Source: Pseudocercospora fijiensis CIRAD86 (taxonomy: Eukaryota; Ascomycota; Dothideomycetes; Mycosphaerellales; Mycosphaerellaceae). From it: a stretch of DNA of 64,000 nt. Below the pieces are notes generated by a model. It had not been told where the DNA came from. It did no database searches and saw only the letters and a list, made by a program, of their open reading frames with translations. Positions 34,468 to 44,803 of this stretch are shown one piece after another. The position numbers were made by a program, and so were the translations under genes. How positions within the stretch are numbered: position 1 is the stretch's first letter; each line of letters opens with the position of its first letter. The DNA lies in assembly GCF_000340215.1 (NCBI RefSeq), contig NW_006921534.1, forward strand, positions 2,143,248 to 2,207,247. The letters run 5' to 3'.

Positions 34468-36021
34468 TTACGCAGGAATAGCCTCGCGAGATCGCCCCCG
34501 ACCAAACACGAACAGGTCATCCGAGCACGCATTGAATCTTTCGAGGCATCTTAATTCCAGCGTCTCATCCGCAAGCCGAAGTTCAAACGAGCTGACCAAA
34601 GCACCGATCAAGATCAATTGCTCAAACAGTGCGATGTTGCGGCCAATGCATGCTCTCGGCCCGATACTGAAAGGCATATAGGCTTTGTTCATCTTCACTT
34701 TGTCACCCGTGATCCATCTATCTGGGTTGAACTTCTCCGGCTCCTCAAAGTATTCAGGATCCAAGTGTACTGTATAGATAGGCACCGAGACTGTCACGCC
34801 ACCCGGTATGTACTGACCGGCGATCACCCGCCCTCCAGGTGGCACGATTCGTGGCAGGCCGATCCGCGATGCTGCTCGTAGTCGAAGCGACTCGTCGATG
34901 ATAGCTCGTAGGTATGGTATATTAGACACCGTACGCCAGCTGGGTATTCCTGGCTCAGTCATTGCATCATCGAGCTCCTTGCGAAGCCTGTTCTGGATTT
35001 CAGGATGTTTGCACAAGAAAAAGACCGTATTCTCTAAAGCAGCTGTCGAAGTGTCTGTTCCTGCCGACATCAGAAGATTGACTTCTGTTAGCAATTCAGC
35101 TTGAGTCAAGCGGGTGGGTTCTCCTTTCGAAGTACTGATGAGCTTGGAGAAGAGATCAGAAGGAGACTCCTCGCTCTCTTGCCTCATGTTTGTCCAATAT
35201 GAGATGACCCGATCAAAATCGATTGCGCCTTTGCGATATGGATGGAATCGGGTGAGCCACTTCTTGAGCTGAAGCGTCAGGGAAGAATTAAATCCAACCA
35301 TTGTGTTGACCAACTGCATCTGGTAAACAGACGACACGAAAGGAGCCTGAGCGGGCCTGCCACCTATCAAGCCTATGTCGACCATGTCTGTACGCCTTGG
35401 TATGCAATTCATGGACTTGCCCCAGACAAGCTCACTTAGAACATCGATCGTGAAGTAGTTCAGGTAATCTTTCATGTTGACAGCCTCCCCGGCTTTCTCC
35501 ATCTCGGTCATGTATGCGAAGAGATTGGCAGTCACACGGTGGAACACAGGTTCCAGATCCAATATCGTCTTTGGAGCAAACGCATGCGCGAGCAGTTTTC
35601 GCTTGAACCCGTGCTCAGGTTCTCGAGCGTCGACCATGTTCCTCGCATTTGGAGCTGCTATGGCATCGTACCATGCGGCTTTCTCCATATATTTGCCGTG
35701 AGCATAAAGATCCGGTATTGCTCTGGGATCGCTGATGGAAATGTGGTCTGGAGAGATGCGAACATGGCTACCAAGCTTCAGGTGAGCCTGATGAACGGCC
35801 TCATAATGATTGAACCTCTGGTTGTGCCAGATACGCCAGAGAGATGAGACACCCGCTATGGATGGTGCTGGAAATCGCCTCAGTCCTTTCTTGTCTACAA
35901 GATAAATGATCAATCGGTGCAGCGGGAGCACCAGGAGGAGAAATAGGATCGCTGCTGTTTGGTGCATCAGCTTGGGGAGTATTCTCGCGGACGGTAGACT
36001 CGGCGTACATAGCCAATTCAT
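34468..36021 (-). CDS. Cytochrome P450 monooxygenase
   Basis: This intact, intronless, 517-residue protein has all P450 landmarks. An N-terminal membrane helix lies at about residues 20-42, the I-helix oxygen-binding AGTDTS at 320-325, the K-helix ESLR at 377-380, the FNPDRW region follows, and the heme loop FSIGPRACIG has Cys458 as axial ligand. It should be an ER-anchored monooxygenase using electrons from P450 reductase. The general layout resembles fungal group I E-class enzymes such as benzoate 4-monooxygenase-like and pisatin demethylase-like P450s; the substrate is not predictable. Met19 (35967) is an alternative start that places the membrane helix right at the N-terminus. It neighbours broken methyltransferase, SnoaL-like and VOC genes, which suggests a lost pathway. 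It is transcribed away from the Atg33-like gene. Confidence 0.93.
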   Translation of the reverse strand: MNWLCTPSLPSARILPKLMHQTAAILFLLLVLPLHRLIIYLVDKKGLRRFPAPSIAGVSSLWRIWHNQRFNHYEAVHQAHLKLGSHVRISPDHISISDPRAIPDLYAHGKYMEKAAWYDAIAAPNARNMVDAREPEHGFKRKLLAHAFAPKTILDLEPVFHRVTANLFAYMTEMEKAGEAVNMKDYLNYFTIDVLSELVWGKSMNCIPRRTDMVDIGLIGGRPAQAPFVSSVYQMQLVNTMVGFNSSLTLQLKKWLTRFHPYRKGAIDFDRVISYWTNMRQESEESPSDLFSKLISTSKGEPTRLTQAELLTEVNLLMSAGTDTSTAALENTVFFLCKHPEIQNRLRKELDDAMTEPGIPSWRTVSNIPYLRAIIDESLRLRAASRIGLPRIVPPGGRVIAGQYIPGGVTVSVPIYTVHLDPEYFEEPEKFNPDRWITGDKVKMNKAYMPFSIGPRACIGRNIALFEQLILIGALVSSFELRLADETLELRCLERFNACSDDLFVFGRGRSREAIPA

Positions 36022-36804
36022 GGTGTCTCAATATGGATGCTGTTGTTTCACTGCCTATCTTCTTGCAAGACTGCGCAGAGCCTGGAAAATCCGATACTGA
36101 TACCATAAGCAAGAACACAGCTCCCCGGCCGCGAGCTCCTACGTCGGCCATGAGCTCTTTCGTGAACCGGCCTATCGTAGTCTCTCGAACAACTCATAGC
36201 GAGAGCGTTGGCGCCCTTGTCGAGACTGTACCGGAGTACCATTTTTGCCTATACTGGACATTCCGTAATGGCAGGATCCTTTACAATGCATGTGAAGATG
36301 TCGCAAAGATGAATATCTCTACTCCTCGCTGGTCCATGCATCACTATTGCCATCTTCCGCGGCCAGTCTTGGTTACTGTCGTAATGAGACGCTGCCCTCG
36401 TTACACGGACGTTCTTTGGACTGTTTTCCAACGCGTCCGCATTATGCTCGCGTCATGTGTTTGAGATACCTGCTTTGTGCGCGAGTTGCAGCGTGGTGGT
36501 GCAGCATTCTTTCTGGACACCCAAGCCAGTCATAGCCGAAGTCCACAGGACGCATACTGAAGCCGAAACAAGTTGGTCGTGGTAGTGTGCAGATAGGAGA
36601 GCAAAGATTGGCGCCGAGTAGCTCGGTGGGAGCTGACCCTTGCGGGCAGGTGGAGTAGCGAGATGGAGAGACGTCAGTATTCTAGTGATACCTCCATCTG
36701 GTACCTCTATCAAAGACAAACACACTGCACCACCAAGCTTTGTCGCATTGTCACAATACCATCTCGCGCAGCATTGACACGACCTCCTCACGTATATCGC
36801 CACG
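36022..36804. other. Divergent promoter region, P450 / Atg33-like
   Basis: 783 bases lie between two divergent genes. Open frames on both strands (for example 36033-36464 and 36453-36899) overlap and lack recognisable domains or spliceable continuity, so I regard them as chance frames. No clear TATA box was found. Confidence 0.4.
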
Positions 36805-37333
36805 ATGCCATCCGCCATCAGCCTAGCGAAGTTCGTCGGTACGATCAGTCTTGGGTTGCTCACAGTATGCATCATCCATATCTGAGAAATCAAAAACACT
36901 CCACTGACTCAATGCCCAGGGCGTATCATACACTCTATCGACCCAATCACTCCCTAGCCTACTCACTCTGCCCTCCGCGAAGCCAGCCGCATACACTTTG
37001 AACCAAACCACTCGCCTCGCAACCCTGCACATCCGAACGCTATCTACACTGTCCTCGGCCAGCTTTCTCCTTGCCTTCGCACTTTCGCCATCGCGGATCA
37101 GACACCCTTATCTCCTCTGGACGGCACTGGTCGCAGGCGCAGGCGGAGCGCTTAACCTATTGATGGACAGGGACGCGAAGTCTCCTGTTGCCAAGCGGGA
37201 GACTGGCGAGGTCAACGGCGAGCAGGTGGAGAAGAGAGCGAGAGATCAGCAGAGACTCGAATTTATCCGCACCGCTGTCTCTGGACTGGGTTTGACGATG
37301 AGTGTGATCGGGATTTGGGGCGATGGTGCGTAG
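36805..37333 (+). CDS. atg33: Atg33-like mitochondrial membrane protein, 157 aa
   Basis: This is a two-exon gene. Exon 1 is 36805-36864; intron 36865-36919 (GTATGC, CTGAC branch point, CCCAG) is 55 bp; exon 2 is 36920-37333. The join is seamless: ISLGLLT from exon 1 continues as GVSYTLSTQSLPSLLTLPSA in exon 2. Three to four hydrophobic segments are visible (about residues 8-25, 30-45, 58-75, and a C-terminal GLTMSVIGIWG), with a charged loop at 95-130. The overall pattern matches fungal Atg33/Scm4-type proteins, a mitochondrial outer membrane family that promotes mitophagy in yeast. Filamentous homologues are often annotated the same way, but whether they act in mitophagy is not shown. It ends convergently with the dienelactone hydrolase gene. 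Confidence 0.75.
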
Positions 37334-37736
37334 AAGAAAGGCGACTATTATGGCGTTAGGGAGCGATGCTATGCGTGTGTTGATTCTATGAAGGAATGGG
37401 CATGACAGAGAAGAAAGAGCATGAGACGAAGGTCGCAGGAGGATGCATCAGTAGAGAGCGGATCCCATCTCAGTCTGTGGTGAAATAATATATCCTGCTC
37501 CATATACGGTCACATGGGAAGAAAGCCATAAAGTGCATCGATCGGGTGCACTAGCCCAGCTGGCTGTTGAGCTCTTGCGATAATGTGATTCGGTCGCACT
37601 GTTGCCGAGTGATGGCGAGTACTGGACGTGCGTCCTGCAGCTGAAGACTCGATCGGTCATGCCCTCATTCATTTCATCGTTAATCTCTTGTTATTCTATT
37701 CGCCGTGACTCGTTCAAACTCCCCTTCGCGATCGTC
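37334..37736. other. Intergenic between convergent genes
   Basis: About 400 bases are shared by the 3' ends of the Atg33-like (+) and dienelactone hydrolase (-) genes. No gene is seen. Confidence 0.5.
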
Positions 37737-38923
37737 TTAGTGCGACTTGAGCCATTCCAGGATCTGCTGGAAAGCATCGCGCTGCTTCTCTCGAATCGCA
37801 GTATCAGCATAGTCTCCCAACACGGCAAAGCCATGAGGTACGCCAGGATAGACCTTCTCCTCAATCTCAACTCCCTTCTCTTTCAACTTCTTGACTCCAG
37901 CCTCACGAATCTCATCTGGGAATAAGCTGTCCTCTGACACAGCAACCACCGACAGCGGTGTCTGGCAGCCTTCGAGGTCTGCCGCTGTGATTTGTGTTCC
38001 GTGGGCAATGGCACCACATTTGATCTGAGGTCCCTTCTCCACTATGCCTTGCTCTGCCTCGCTCTGTCCAGAGACGACATCCGCGTGAAGTTCAGAGCCC
38101 AAGAGCAAGACGTATTTTGCTCCAAAACAGTATCCAACAGCATAGATTCCACCTCCATGGGCGATAGCGTCCGCGAACTCCTCTTTGATACCATCGATGG
38201 CTTTTCGAAGAAGCGGTAGAACTTTCTCAGGAGTGTGTCTTGCGAGCCACATATCGATAGTGAAGCTTTTGGCGACTGATGCTATACCCATCTTTACTTG
38301 TTCAATCATGCTGGGTTTCTCTTCGGCTGTGGAGGTGCTCGTTCTGGAAGCTGAGGTTGCTGGGTCGCCTGCAAATCTACAATAGTTAGAATACTGCAAA
38401 CATGCATATTGTATCATCACCACTCACTGGTCCGGCATAGCGACCAAGAATCCTTCAGCGGCGAACTTGTCTGCTTGCAGTTGATTATTGGTCGAATGGA
38501 TTCCAGTGCCTGGTGTCAGGAGTAACAGAAGCTTGGATGGCGAATGAGGATAGTCGGCCGGCTTCGCGATATACGTCTCGACATCATTGTACTTTGCGAT
38601 CTCCTGTTGAACAAGCTCAGTATATGTTCTGGACTTCTAGTTCATGCATCGTACTCCAGTAGGCTGTTCTCCCGCCGCTAGATTCGAGGTCAGCTATTGT
38701 TCCTGACATTCGGAGTCTCATTTCTCATACGGGTCGGTCGATCGGTCGTGCAGTGCTCCTGTAACTCATCAATATGTGTGGGAGTTGGTGTTGACTCCTA
38801 GCTTACGCCCATGCTGGCTGCACCTTGGTCGACCTTTGAGTCTCCAGGTATTTCCTTCTCATTCTGCTTGTCCTCCTGAGCATCGCTCTCTGGAGCTTTC
38901 GTGGCGAGTTCGTCGTCCGCCAT
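37737..38923 (-). CDS. Dienelactone hydrolase family protein, five exons, 327 aa
   Basis: Exons on the minus strand are 38923-38807, 38758-38731, 38677-38655, 38603-38428 and 38376-37737. All introns are GT-AG and 48-53 bp, and phases add up exactly to 327 codons plus stop. Exons 2 and 3 are only 28 and 23 bases. The alpha/beta-hydrolase nucleophile Cys198 sits in GYCFGA, an Asp lies in the SEDSLFPDE segment (about 264-269) and the catalytic His is His296 in PHGF. An acidic 39-residue N-terminal extension precedes the usual EHCTTDRPTPAGEQPTG start of the family. It is a cytosolic hydrolase acting on lactones or esters; in fungi many members have no known substrate. It diverges from the gene at 39621. 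Confidence 0.88.
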
Positions 38924-39620
38924 CGTGATCTCGGGGTTGTGTGGTGTACAGGTCAGCTCTCAAGGCCTCGTATAGTTCGTTTAACGAGGGGTCTGGTTGG
39001 TTGCTATGCCAGGGTTGTAAACGCATGTGACAAGGGTGGGGCAGCTTTCACTGTCGGTCACTGGAGGCTTGGCAGTTCTGAACTAATGGATTTAAATACG
39101 CAGCGAACTCCTGGAGAACACACCAACTTCATTGTAAGACCGAAGCTCTTCTCACGACCCAAGCATGGCTGCGTACCAGTTTCGTGAGCCCAATGGAATG
39201 ATCATTCTGCCGACATGAAGTATCGGCAAGCTTAGCAAGAGCAAGGAACCGGGCAACTTCATCCCGTGAGCGACGTGAGGAGACGCGAATGTTCAATGGA
39301 CCTGTTCGCCCTTTGATCGCAGGAGGAGGCTTGGTATGCGCACTTTGCGCCTATACGACAGATTCAGTCCAGGATCATGCGAATCACTTCTAAAGGACGA
39401 AGACATTCTGCACCTCGCAGACAGAGCCGTGACACACGGCACAGAGTAGACACCTCACATTGCATCAGTCAACAGGCAGGCACATGCGGTCGACTTCAGT
39501 TCAATGTCGGTCTGGCAACAAACGGAAGCATGTGCGACTGCGACCAGGTATGTTTGTCTCTCGCTTTCCTTCAGACAAAATTGTCTTGTCAGCTGCAAAA
39601 GCATTATTTGTCTCAAAGCC
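38924..39620. other. Divergent promoter region, no gene seen
   Basis: This lies between the dienelactone hydrolase (-) and the hypothetical gene at 39621 (+). Upstream in-frame codons at 39504-39620 exist but look like leader sequence. No domain or RNA gene was recognised. Confidence 0.4.
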
Positions 39621-40634
39621 ATGTCGCAGGCTCAGAGTCCAGACTTCCACGCAGCATCAGATATCACGCATGTTATAATGGAGTCGCCATCCGAGGAACC
39701 GGAGCGAACCTCCAGCGATCATTCCAACCACCACCCGAGAGCCAGCAAGGATTCTTGCCGGGAAGAAGTCGACTCGATGCAGTCTTTATTACAGATGACG
39801 AGCGAAAAGGTCGTGCGCAATCTTTTTGACTACTACGAATTTAAGAACTGGCTAGATGGTCCGAAGATTGACCTGTTCCTTCGACTGGGCATATTGGATA
39901 TGGGCAACAATAATGTCTGTGTATTTGGAGACCGTGAAGGCTGCTTTCGACCACCATCGAACTACGACAGCCTCTGTAAAGCATTTCAAGCTTTCTATTT
40001 CTACGCCGAAGACCCTCTCTACGAAGAGCTACACTTCCGACTCGCATTGTTGTACAAGAACACCGCCTGCGACCGGCATAGGATGACCATCGAGACTTGT
40101 AAGACAATGGCCGAGGAAAGGTTTTCTAAACTTGAGTCGTGGCGAAAGGAACAACTCAAGCCTCCTGGTGAACTCTCAGATGATCAAGACGATATCGTAC
40201 CTGCTGTTCCGAACGATAGATGGTCGAAGATACCGAGAATGTTCAGTGCACCCGAGTTGACAAGATCTCGAAAGGTGCGCAAAGCCCGGCCGGAATTTGG
40301 AACCAGAGTTTCCGAGGAAAGCGACTCTAGTCCTGAAAACGTGCCTTCTACTCATCCCGCACCTGTCCGCAGAGCACTTTCGACATCCAGTGCTGGAAGT
40401 GTGAGGGTAGATAGTATCATCAGAGCTTCTGGAGAAGAGTCTGACAGGAACAAAGAACTACAACAGACTCAGGAAGCACTCGAAGGCATACCAAAGCCCA
40501 CGCAAGCACCTACTCTACTCTATGGGGTTAGGGTTGAGCAGACCAATGGAAAGGAGAATCGGAGAAGTGTTCTTCAAGGATTCCGAGATTGGAGATCGAA
40601 ACGCAAGGAAAACAGGACGAGTAGAATATATTGA
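39621..40634 (+). CDS. Hypothetical protein, 337 aa, globular N-part and disordered C-part
   Basis: I choose the ATG at 39621 because the codons before it have no coding look; the frame is open back to 39504 and another start lies at 39678. An N-terminal Ser/Glu-rich tail is followed by a compact region (about residues 55-165) rich in aromatic and Leu residues, with motifs such as FDYYEFKNWLDG and LFLRLGILDMG. It looks like a folded helical domain and contains LFLRL/FRLALLY-type helices. The remaining half is charged, Ser/Arg-rich and probably disordered. I do not recognise the family. There are no introns. It is convergent with the SDR gene. Confidence 0.7.
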   Translation: MSQAQSPDFHAASDITHVIMESPSEEPERTSSDHSNHHPRASKDSCREEVDSMQSLLQMTSEKVVRNLFDYYEFKNWLDGPKIDLFLRLGILDMGNNNVCVFGDREGCFRPPSNYDSLCKAFQAFYFYAEDPLYEELHFRLALLYKNTACDRHRMTIETCKTMAEERFSKLESWRKEQLKPPGELSDDQDDIVPAVPNDRWSKIPRMFSAPELTRSRKVRKARPEFGTRVSEESDSSPENVPSTHPAPVRRALSTSSAGSVRVDSIIRASGEESDRNKELQQTQEALEGIPKPTQAPTLLYGVRVEQTNGKENRRSVLQGFRDWRSKRKENRTSRIY

Positions 40635-40902
40635 TTGTACACTTCCTCGGCGTTGAGAGCTGCATCATTTCTATTGAGCACAGTATCCAAACTTCCATGG
40701 CATGATCTTCAGCCACAAAGTCCTGGACCTTTGCACCGCATGCCTCGACAGCGCTTTTCGATCTCTACAGCGGATGACCACGAACTCATTCTCTTGGAAC
40801 TGATTGAGGGTTAGCGATATCTAGAGGTAGCGTAGGACGCCAGAACAACCGGGGATCATGCCAGTGCTTCGTGCCTTTTAACATTCGTCTCTACCGTCTT
40901 CT

Positions 40903-41754
40903 CTATGATTGTACAAAGCCTGTTCCAGTAGACTCAGTAATCCCCCCATCTATAATCAACGCATGGCTCGTAATGTATCTGGACACATTACTCGCCAAAA
41001 ATGCCACACCATTTGCAACGTCGTGGCCATCTCCCATCCGACCCATTGGCACATTATGCTGAGTGATCTTCCTTGCCACTTCACGATCCTCCTCCTTATC
41101 ACTCATTTCCAAGTTCTCGACTAGAGGCGTGTAGATAAGACCAGGAACGACACAGTTCATGCGCACACCTCTAGATGCATACATGCAGCCCGTAGCTTTC
41201 GTGTATTGGACCACTGCGGCTTTCGCCGTAGCGTACCCTATTTGAGGTTTGCCAATATATCGCATTGCGGTGATGGAAGCATTGTTGATGATCGTTCCAG
41301 AACCTTGCTTCTCCATTATCGGCAACACCAGCCGACAACATCGAAAGACACTATTCAGATTCAGATCGATCATTTTCTGCCAAACTTCTTCGGTGATAGA
41401 TCCGGGGTCTCCAGGTGCTGTCATGCCGACATTGTTGTAGAGGATATCGATTCTGCCGTGCTTCTCAAATGCTGCTTTCACAAATGCTTCAATGTCCTTG
41501 ATGTTGGTCACATCGGCGCTGACAACATCACAGACGGCATTTGGGTTGTCATTTTGTAATCGTCTCTTGGTGTCTTCTGCGGCTGAGAGGTTGAGGTCGC
41601 AGCCAAAGATCTTGACGCCATTGTGAGAGAGTATCCTCGCTGCTGCCGCTCCATTGCCCCAGGTCTCGGAGTTGGGTCGTCCAACTTGGCCAATGCCTGT
41701 GATTAGAGCAACTTTGTCTTTGAGATCTGGATAGATAGGAAACTCGGCTGTCAT
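40903..41754 (-). CDS. Short-chain dehydrogenase/reductase (SDR), 283 aa
   Basis: This is a complete, intronless classical SDR. The NAD(P)-binding start is KVALITGIGQVG at about residues 14-25, with a longer insert (RPNSETWGNGAAAA) than the usual GxxxGxG. NNVG lies at 107-110, the catalytic Ser is in NNAS (Ser160), and Tyr174 and Lys178 are in YATAK. The C-terminal IIDGG motif at 267-271 is typical. It should catalyse NAD(P)-dependent oxidation or reduction of an alcohol or ketone in the cytosol; the substrate is unknown. The acidic Asp53 after the second strand (GCDLN) suggests NAD(H) preference. The gene diverges from the DUF1907 gene with a 0.67 kb promoter region. Confidence 0.93.
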   Translation of the reverse strand: MTAEFPIYPDLKDKVALITGIGQVGRPNSETWGNGAAAARILSHNGVKIFGCDLNLSAAEDTKRRLQNDNPNAVCDVVSADVTNIKDIEAFVKAAFEKHGRIDILYNNVGMTAPGDPGSITEEVWQKMIDLNLNSVFRCCRLVLPIMEKQGSGTIINNASITAMRYIGKPQIGYATAKAAVVQYTKATGCMYASRGVRMNCVVPGLIYTPLVENLEMSDKEEDREVARKITQHNVPMGRMGDGHDVANGVAFLASNVSRYITSHALIIDGGITESTGTGFVQS

Positions 41755-42423
41755 GGCTGGTCGTCGTAGAGGTTCACAAGCTTGGAAGAAGCGGTACTAT
41801 GTCAATGTGCAGCAATAGGTCTTCACATTCTGGAGCGGAAAGTAGTCAAGCAGGTGAGGTGAGAAGTCAACCGACCTCGAGACGAAGCATGCAGATCACG
41901 AATTTTCAGAGGGAAACTCATCCGACCTGAACATAACGATCTGCCGGTAGAACGTATAGGAGGCGGTTTCTGTTACTGAAGAGGGGTAAAAGGCAGGCCC
42001 TGGTGGAGGCCCGAGGAATTACTCGTGGATAAGCTCGTCCAAGTATTGCCTCATTCAGCGATATCGGGACGTTCTTGGTGGGAAATGCATATTGATGGTG
42101 TTATACAGTACACTTGGAACCAGACGGCGTTCGTTGCTTCTGTCGAGAAGACCCGTTGATGAACACAAGGGCGCACGGACCGAAGGCCAAGAACTCATAG
42201 TCCCCAGCCACCACAACTCTTTCTTCTCTTCTCTTCCCTTTCGCCCCCGACACGAACACTTCGCAGCACCAGATCAGACAATATCGCGTTGGAAGGTCAG
42301 CCGGAGCCTAGTGACTTCATTGCTGATGATGGACCTTCTCTGCTTGGCATCTTCTTTTGTTCTACTTCCATCTCTTCGATGCAGAGGATTCAAGCCATCA
42401 CCCGGCAGCTCCTCCCTCGCAAG
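41755..42423. other. Divergent promoter region, SDR / DUF1907
   Basis: A pyrimidine-rich tract (CTTTCTTCTCTTCTCTTCCC) lies near 42220-42240, as is common just upstream of fungal transcription starts. It precedes the DUF1907 gene. No gene is seen otherwise. Confidence 0.45.
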
Positions 42424-43410
42424 ATGAATACCACTAAGCATCCAATCGCTCCTCCGTCTTTGGAAGAGCTTGTCGACGTACTGACTCCAGCTCTACGAGC
42501 CAACTTCGAGAAAGCAAAGGTCAGCGTCGAGCGATGCCCCGATCTTCGTCATCCTCCGTATTATCTGGCGGCACCAGGCCTCTCCGGAGATGAATGCGTT
42601 GCCGACATTGGTGGACAGCCGAATCTGTTTCCTGAGCCAAGACTGGAATGCAAATACTCGTTGATAGAGATTGCAAAGGAAATGCAAATGGATCCCGATG
42701 GAGGCCATTTGCTTGGCGCCGGAGCAGGTCCATTCCATCGCATTGGTCTCAATTCCGAGCTTGCCCCAAACCTGAGCTGGAGCAACAATTTCGAAAATGT
42801 CGTCAATCAGACCTACTATACAAAGTTCGATGACAGCAATGGAAGACATGCGGCTGTCTGCGAAAGAAGTCCTACGACTGACTGTGCACTGATGATGAAT
42901 TTGTATGGCTCCTCTGGCCTTCCTGGCGATGTGATCAAAATCTCAGCGCGAGCCCGGACTGGCCATCACAAGAGCTTCACCGAATGCATTCGAAAGACAC
43001 TCGCAGAAAAGTATGGTGATGATCGGCCAATCAGCATGGGAGGCATATTCCTGATCAAGGCTGGCAAAGCACATTTTCATGTCATGCCTGACTTTCCACC
43101 TAAGAAACAGATGCCCTTCAAAAATGCCAAGCAGCTCAACGACTGGCTGACCTACCACGATTTTGAGGCGCCAATTGTCTGCCTGACAGTCTTCCATTCG
43201 GCAGATCCAGGCAAAAAGCTAGGTCTTCGGATGGAGCACACTCACTGCTTTTCGATAGATGGTGCCAACCGGGGCGGGCACTACCATTACGACCTCCCAG
43301 CGGGTGACGGTGTCGACGAGGTAGAATATGAGGCTTACTTCAACACTGCTAAGACTATTTATCGCATCGATACGCCTGAAGTCACGTTGGAGCGTGACCT
43401 GCACGATTGA
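42424..43410 (+). CDS. DUF1907 protein (C11orf54-type ester hydrolase homologue)
   Basis: The chain of 328 residues matches the DUF1907 family along its length: PSLEEL near the start, HLLGAGAGPF, a CALMMNLYGSSG segment and the conserved C-terminal metal-site run RMEHTHCFS and GGHYHYD. Human C11orf54 is the reference; its crystal structure shows a zinc site with an HxH arrangement, and weak esterase activity has been described. Fungal function is unknown. I chose the ATG at 42424 because it has A at -3; an upstream in-frame ATG at 42379 would add a basic MQRIQAITRQLLPRK stretch that could be a mitochondrial presequence. There are no introns. Confidence 0.9.
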   Translation: MNTTKHPIAPPSLEELVDVLTPALRANFEKAKVSVERCPDLRHPPYYLAAPGLSGDECVADIGGQPNLFPEPRLECKYSLIEIAKEMQMDPDGGHLLGAGAGPFHRIGLNSELAPNLSWSNNFENVVNQTYYTKFDDSNGRHAAVCERSPTTDCALMMNLYGSSGLPGDVIKISARARTGHHKSFTECIRKTLAEKYGDDRPISMGGIFLIKAGKAHFHVMPDFPPKKQMPFKNAKQLNDWLTYHDFEAPIVCLTVFHSADPGKKLGLRMEHTHCFSIDGANRGGHYHYDLPAGDGVDEVEYEAYFNTAKTIYRIDTPEVTLERDLHD

Positions 43411-43894
43411 ACACCCTATTGGAATCAGCGTGACGCTTGCACTGACGGCCAGCATGCGCGGAAGTTGTCGCCATGGATATCTCCGCTAGACAGTGCGAAC
43501 AGTGGTCCGCAGGTTGCGGACAGCAGCCCGGTCTCGAGCATCGAACGCAGAGCGTGCATATTGCTGTTTACGACACGACCTCTTCACAGAGCCATAGAGA
43601 TGTAGTTCTTTCTTCGCTGCCGCAGATTCTCCAATAGCAGGCCCAAGGTTGTGGAGGACAGCTCTATGACTGCTGACGCGACACAAGCTTAAGCCGTCGC
43701 TTTTGAGCAAAATGTGGTACAGTTCAAGGCTGTTCTCACTTTTTAGCTGAGGACCTGAAGACTTCGGCGAATCCTTTCGTATATGAATAACTCTCTCGAC
43801 ACTCTACCTGAATCTTTCTCTATACAACAACGATCACCTTCAAGTACTACGACCATCAAAGACAAAATACAAAGCACCCACAACACTTGACAAA
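43411..43894. other. Intergenic with promoter and leader of secreted protein gene
   Basis: The last 130 bases are A/C-rich with pyrimidine patches, typical of a fungal 5' leader before the ATG at 43895. No other gene is seen. Confidence 0.5.
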
Positions 43895-44803
43895 ATGAGG
43901 CTCATCAACGTGTCACCGCTCTTCGGCCTTCTCCTGGCCACGGCGGCCATCTCCAAAGCTACGCTACCGCCACACAACATCTATGAGACGGTCACCGACA
44001 CGTCACACTTCGATGATGAAATCTCATTGAACAACAATACTCTTATGGGATTCATGGAGACCGAAAACCTCCAGAGTGGACCACCGAAAGTCTACACTTT
44101 CCGAAATACTCCCATCCACCCAAAACAACTTGACAAAGTCATCAAACGCGCCTTCGCCCGCGGCGACTGCGAAGAGTTCTGCAAAATCAACTACGGCCAC
44201 TGGGCCTGCCATCCCAACTACCCATGGCCCATGACCTGTCTCGGTCAATCCAGAAAGTACCGATGCGGCGAGCCAGGAAAACCCGAAGAAAACTGGTGGA
44301 CCGCCATCGAAGCCTGCAAAGATCCTCGAATCGACGCCAACGGCTTCGTGAAACCCCAAAACGACACAACAGCAGCAGGTTATGACCACCCGATTCCACT
44401 TCCAGAAGACCTGTTCGTCCAAGGTGCTCCCATTCCCAAAGACTGCAGAGATCAACCCTACGGTGCCGACCTCTACTACAACTGCCGCAACGTCTGGCAG
44501 ACTCAACGCTGCTGCGCAGTATATTCCACCTGGCAAGAAGAATGTCTCGAAGTCCAGAAGGATTTCACGGGAGAGGAATGGTGTGGAGGAATGGAGCGGG
44601 GACTCCATACTTTACCTGACGGCGAGTGGGCTGTTCCAGACAATTGTGCAGTCTACAGAATTCAGGATAAGAAGTGTCTTGTGCCGAAGAGAGGGTATCC
44701 GGGAGACTATGTCGATGTTCAAGGACAATCCATTCACGGTGATTGGAGTATGGGACCCGGTTGGCATCGACTTCCGATCAACGATGACAATATGCCGAAT
44801 TAG
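43895..44803 (+). CDS. Secreted cysteine-rich protein, 302 aa
   Basis: A signal peptide (about residues 1-22; LFGLLLATAAIS core) precedes a mature chain with fourteen cysteines in two groups: six at about residues 90-150 (including GDCEEFC and a MTC) and eight in the second half (including an RCC pair). Five or so Trp residues lie between them. A basic KVIKRAF site near residue 86, just before the first cysteine, could be a processing site of the Kex2 kind, although the canonical dibasic is only partly matched. N-glycosylation sequons (NNT, NDT) are present. There are no introns. I do not recognise the family; it is probably an apoplastic or cell-wall-associated protein. Its even cysteine number supports full disulphide pairing. 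Confidence 0.82.
   Translation: MRLINVSPLFGLLLATAAISKATLPPHNIYETVTDTSHFDDEISLNNNTLMGFMETENLQSGPPKVYTFRNTPIHPKQLDKVIKRAFARGDCEEFCKINYGHWACHPNYPWPMTCLGQSRKYRCGEPGKPEENWWTAIEACKDPRIDANGFVKPQNDTTAAGYDHPIPLPEDLFVQGAPIPKDCRDQPYGADLYYNCRNVWQTQRCCAVYSTWQEECLEVQKDFTGEEWCGGMERGLHTLPDGEWAVPDNCAVYRIQDKKCLVPKRGYPGDYVDVQGQSIHGDWSMGPGWHRLPINDDNMPN

Noticed and set aside
35801..36151. Minus-strand frame overlapping the P450 start
   Set aside because: It is a shifted frame over the P450 N-terminus and upstream region with no features.
44024..44608. Long minus-strand frame opposite the 14-cysteine protein
   Set aside because: It mirrors the codon bias of the plus-strand gene; the plus strand has the signal peptide and cysteine pattern.
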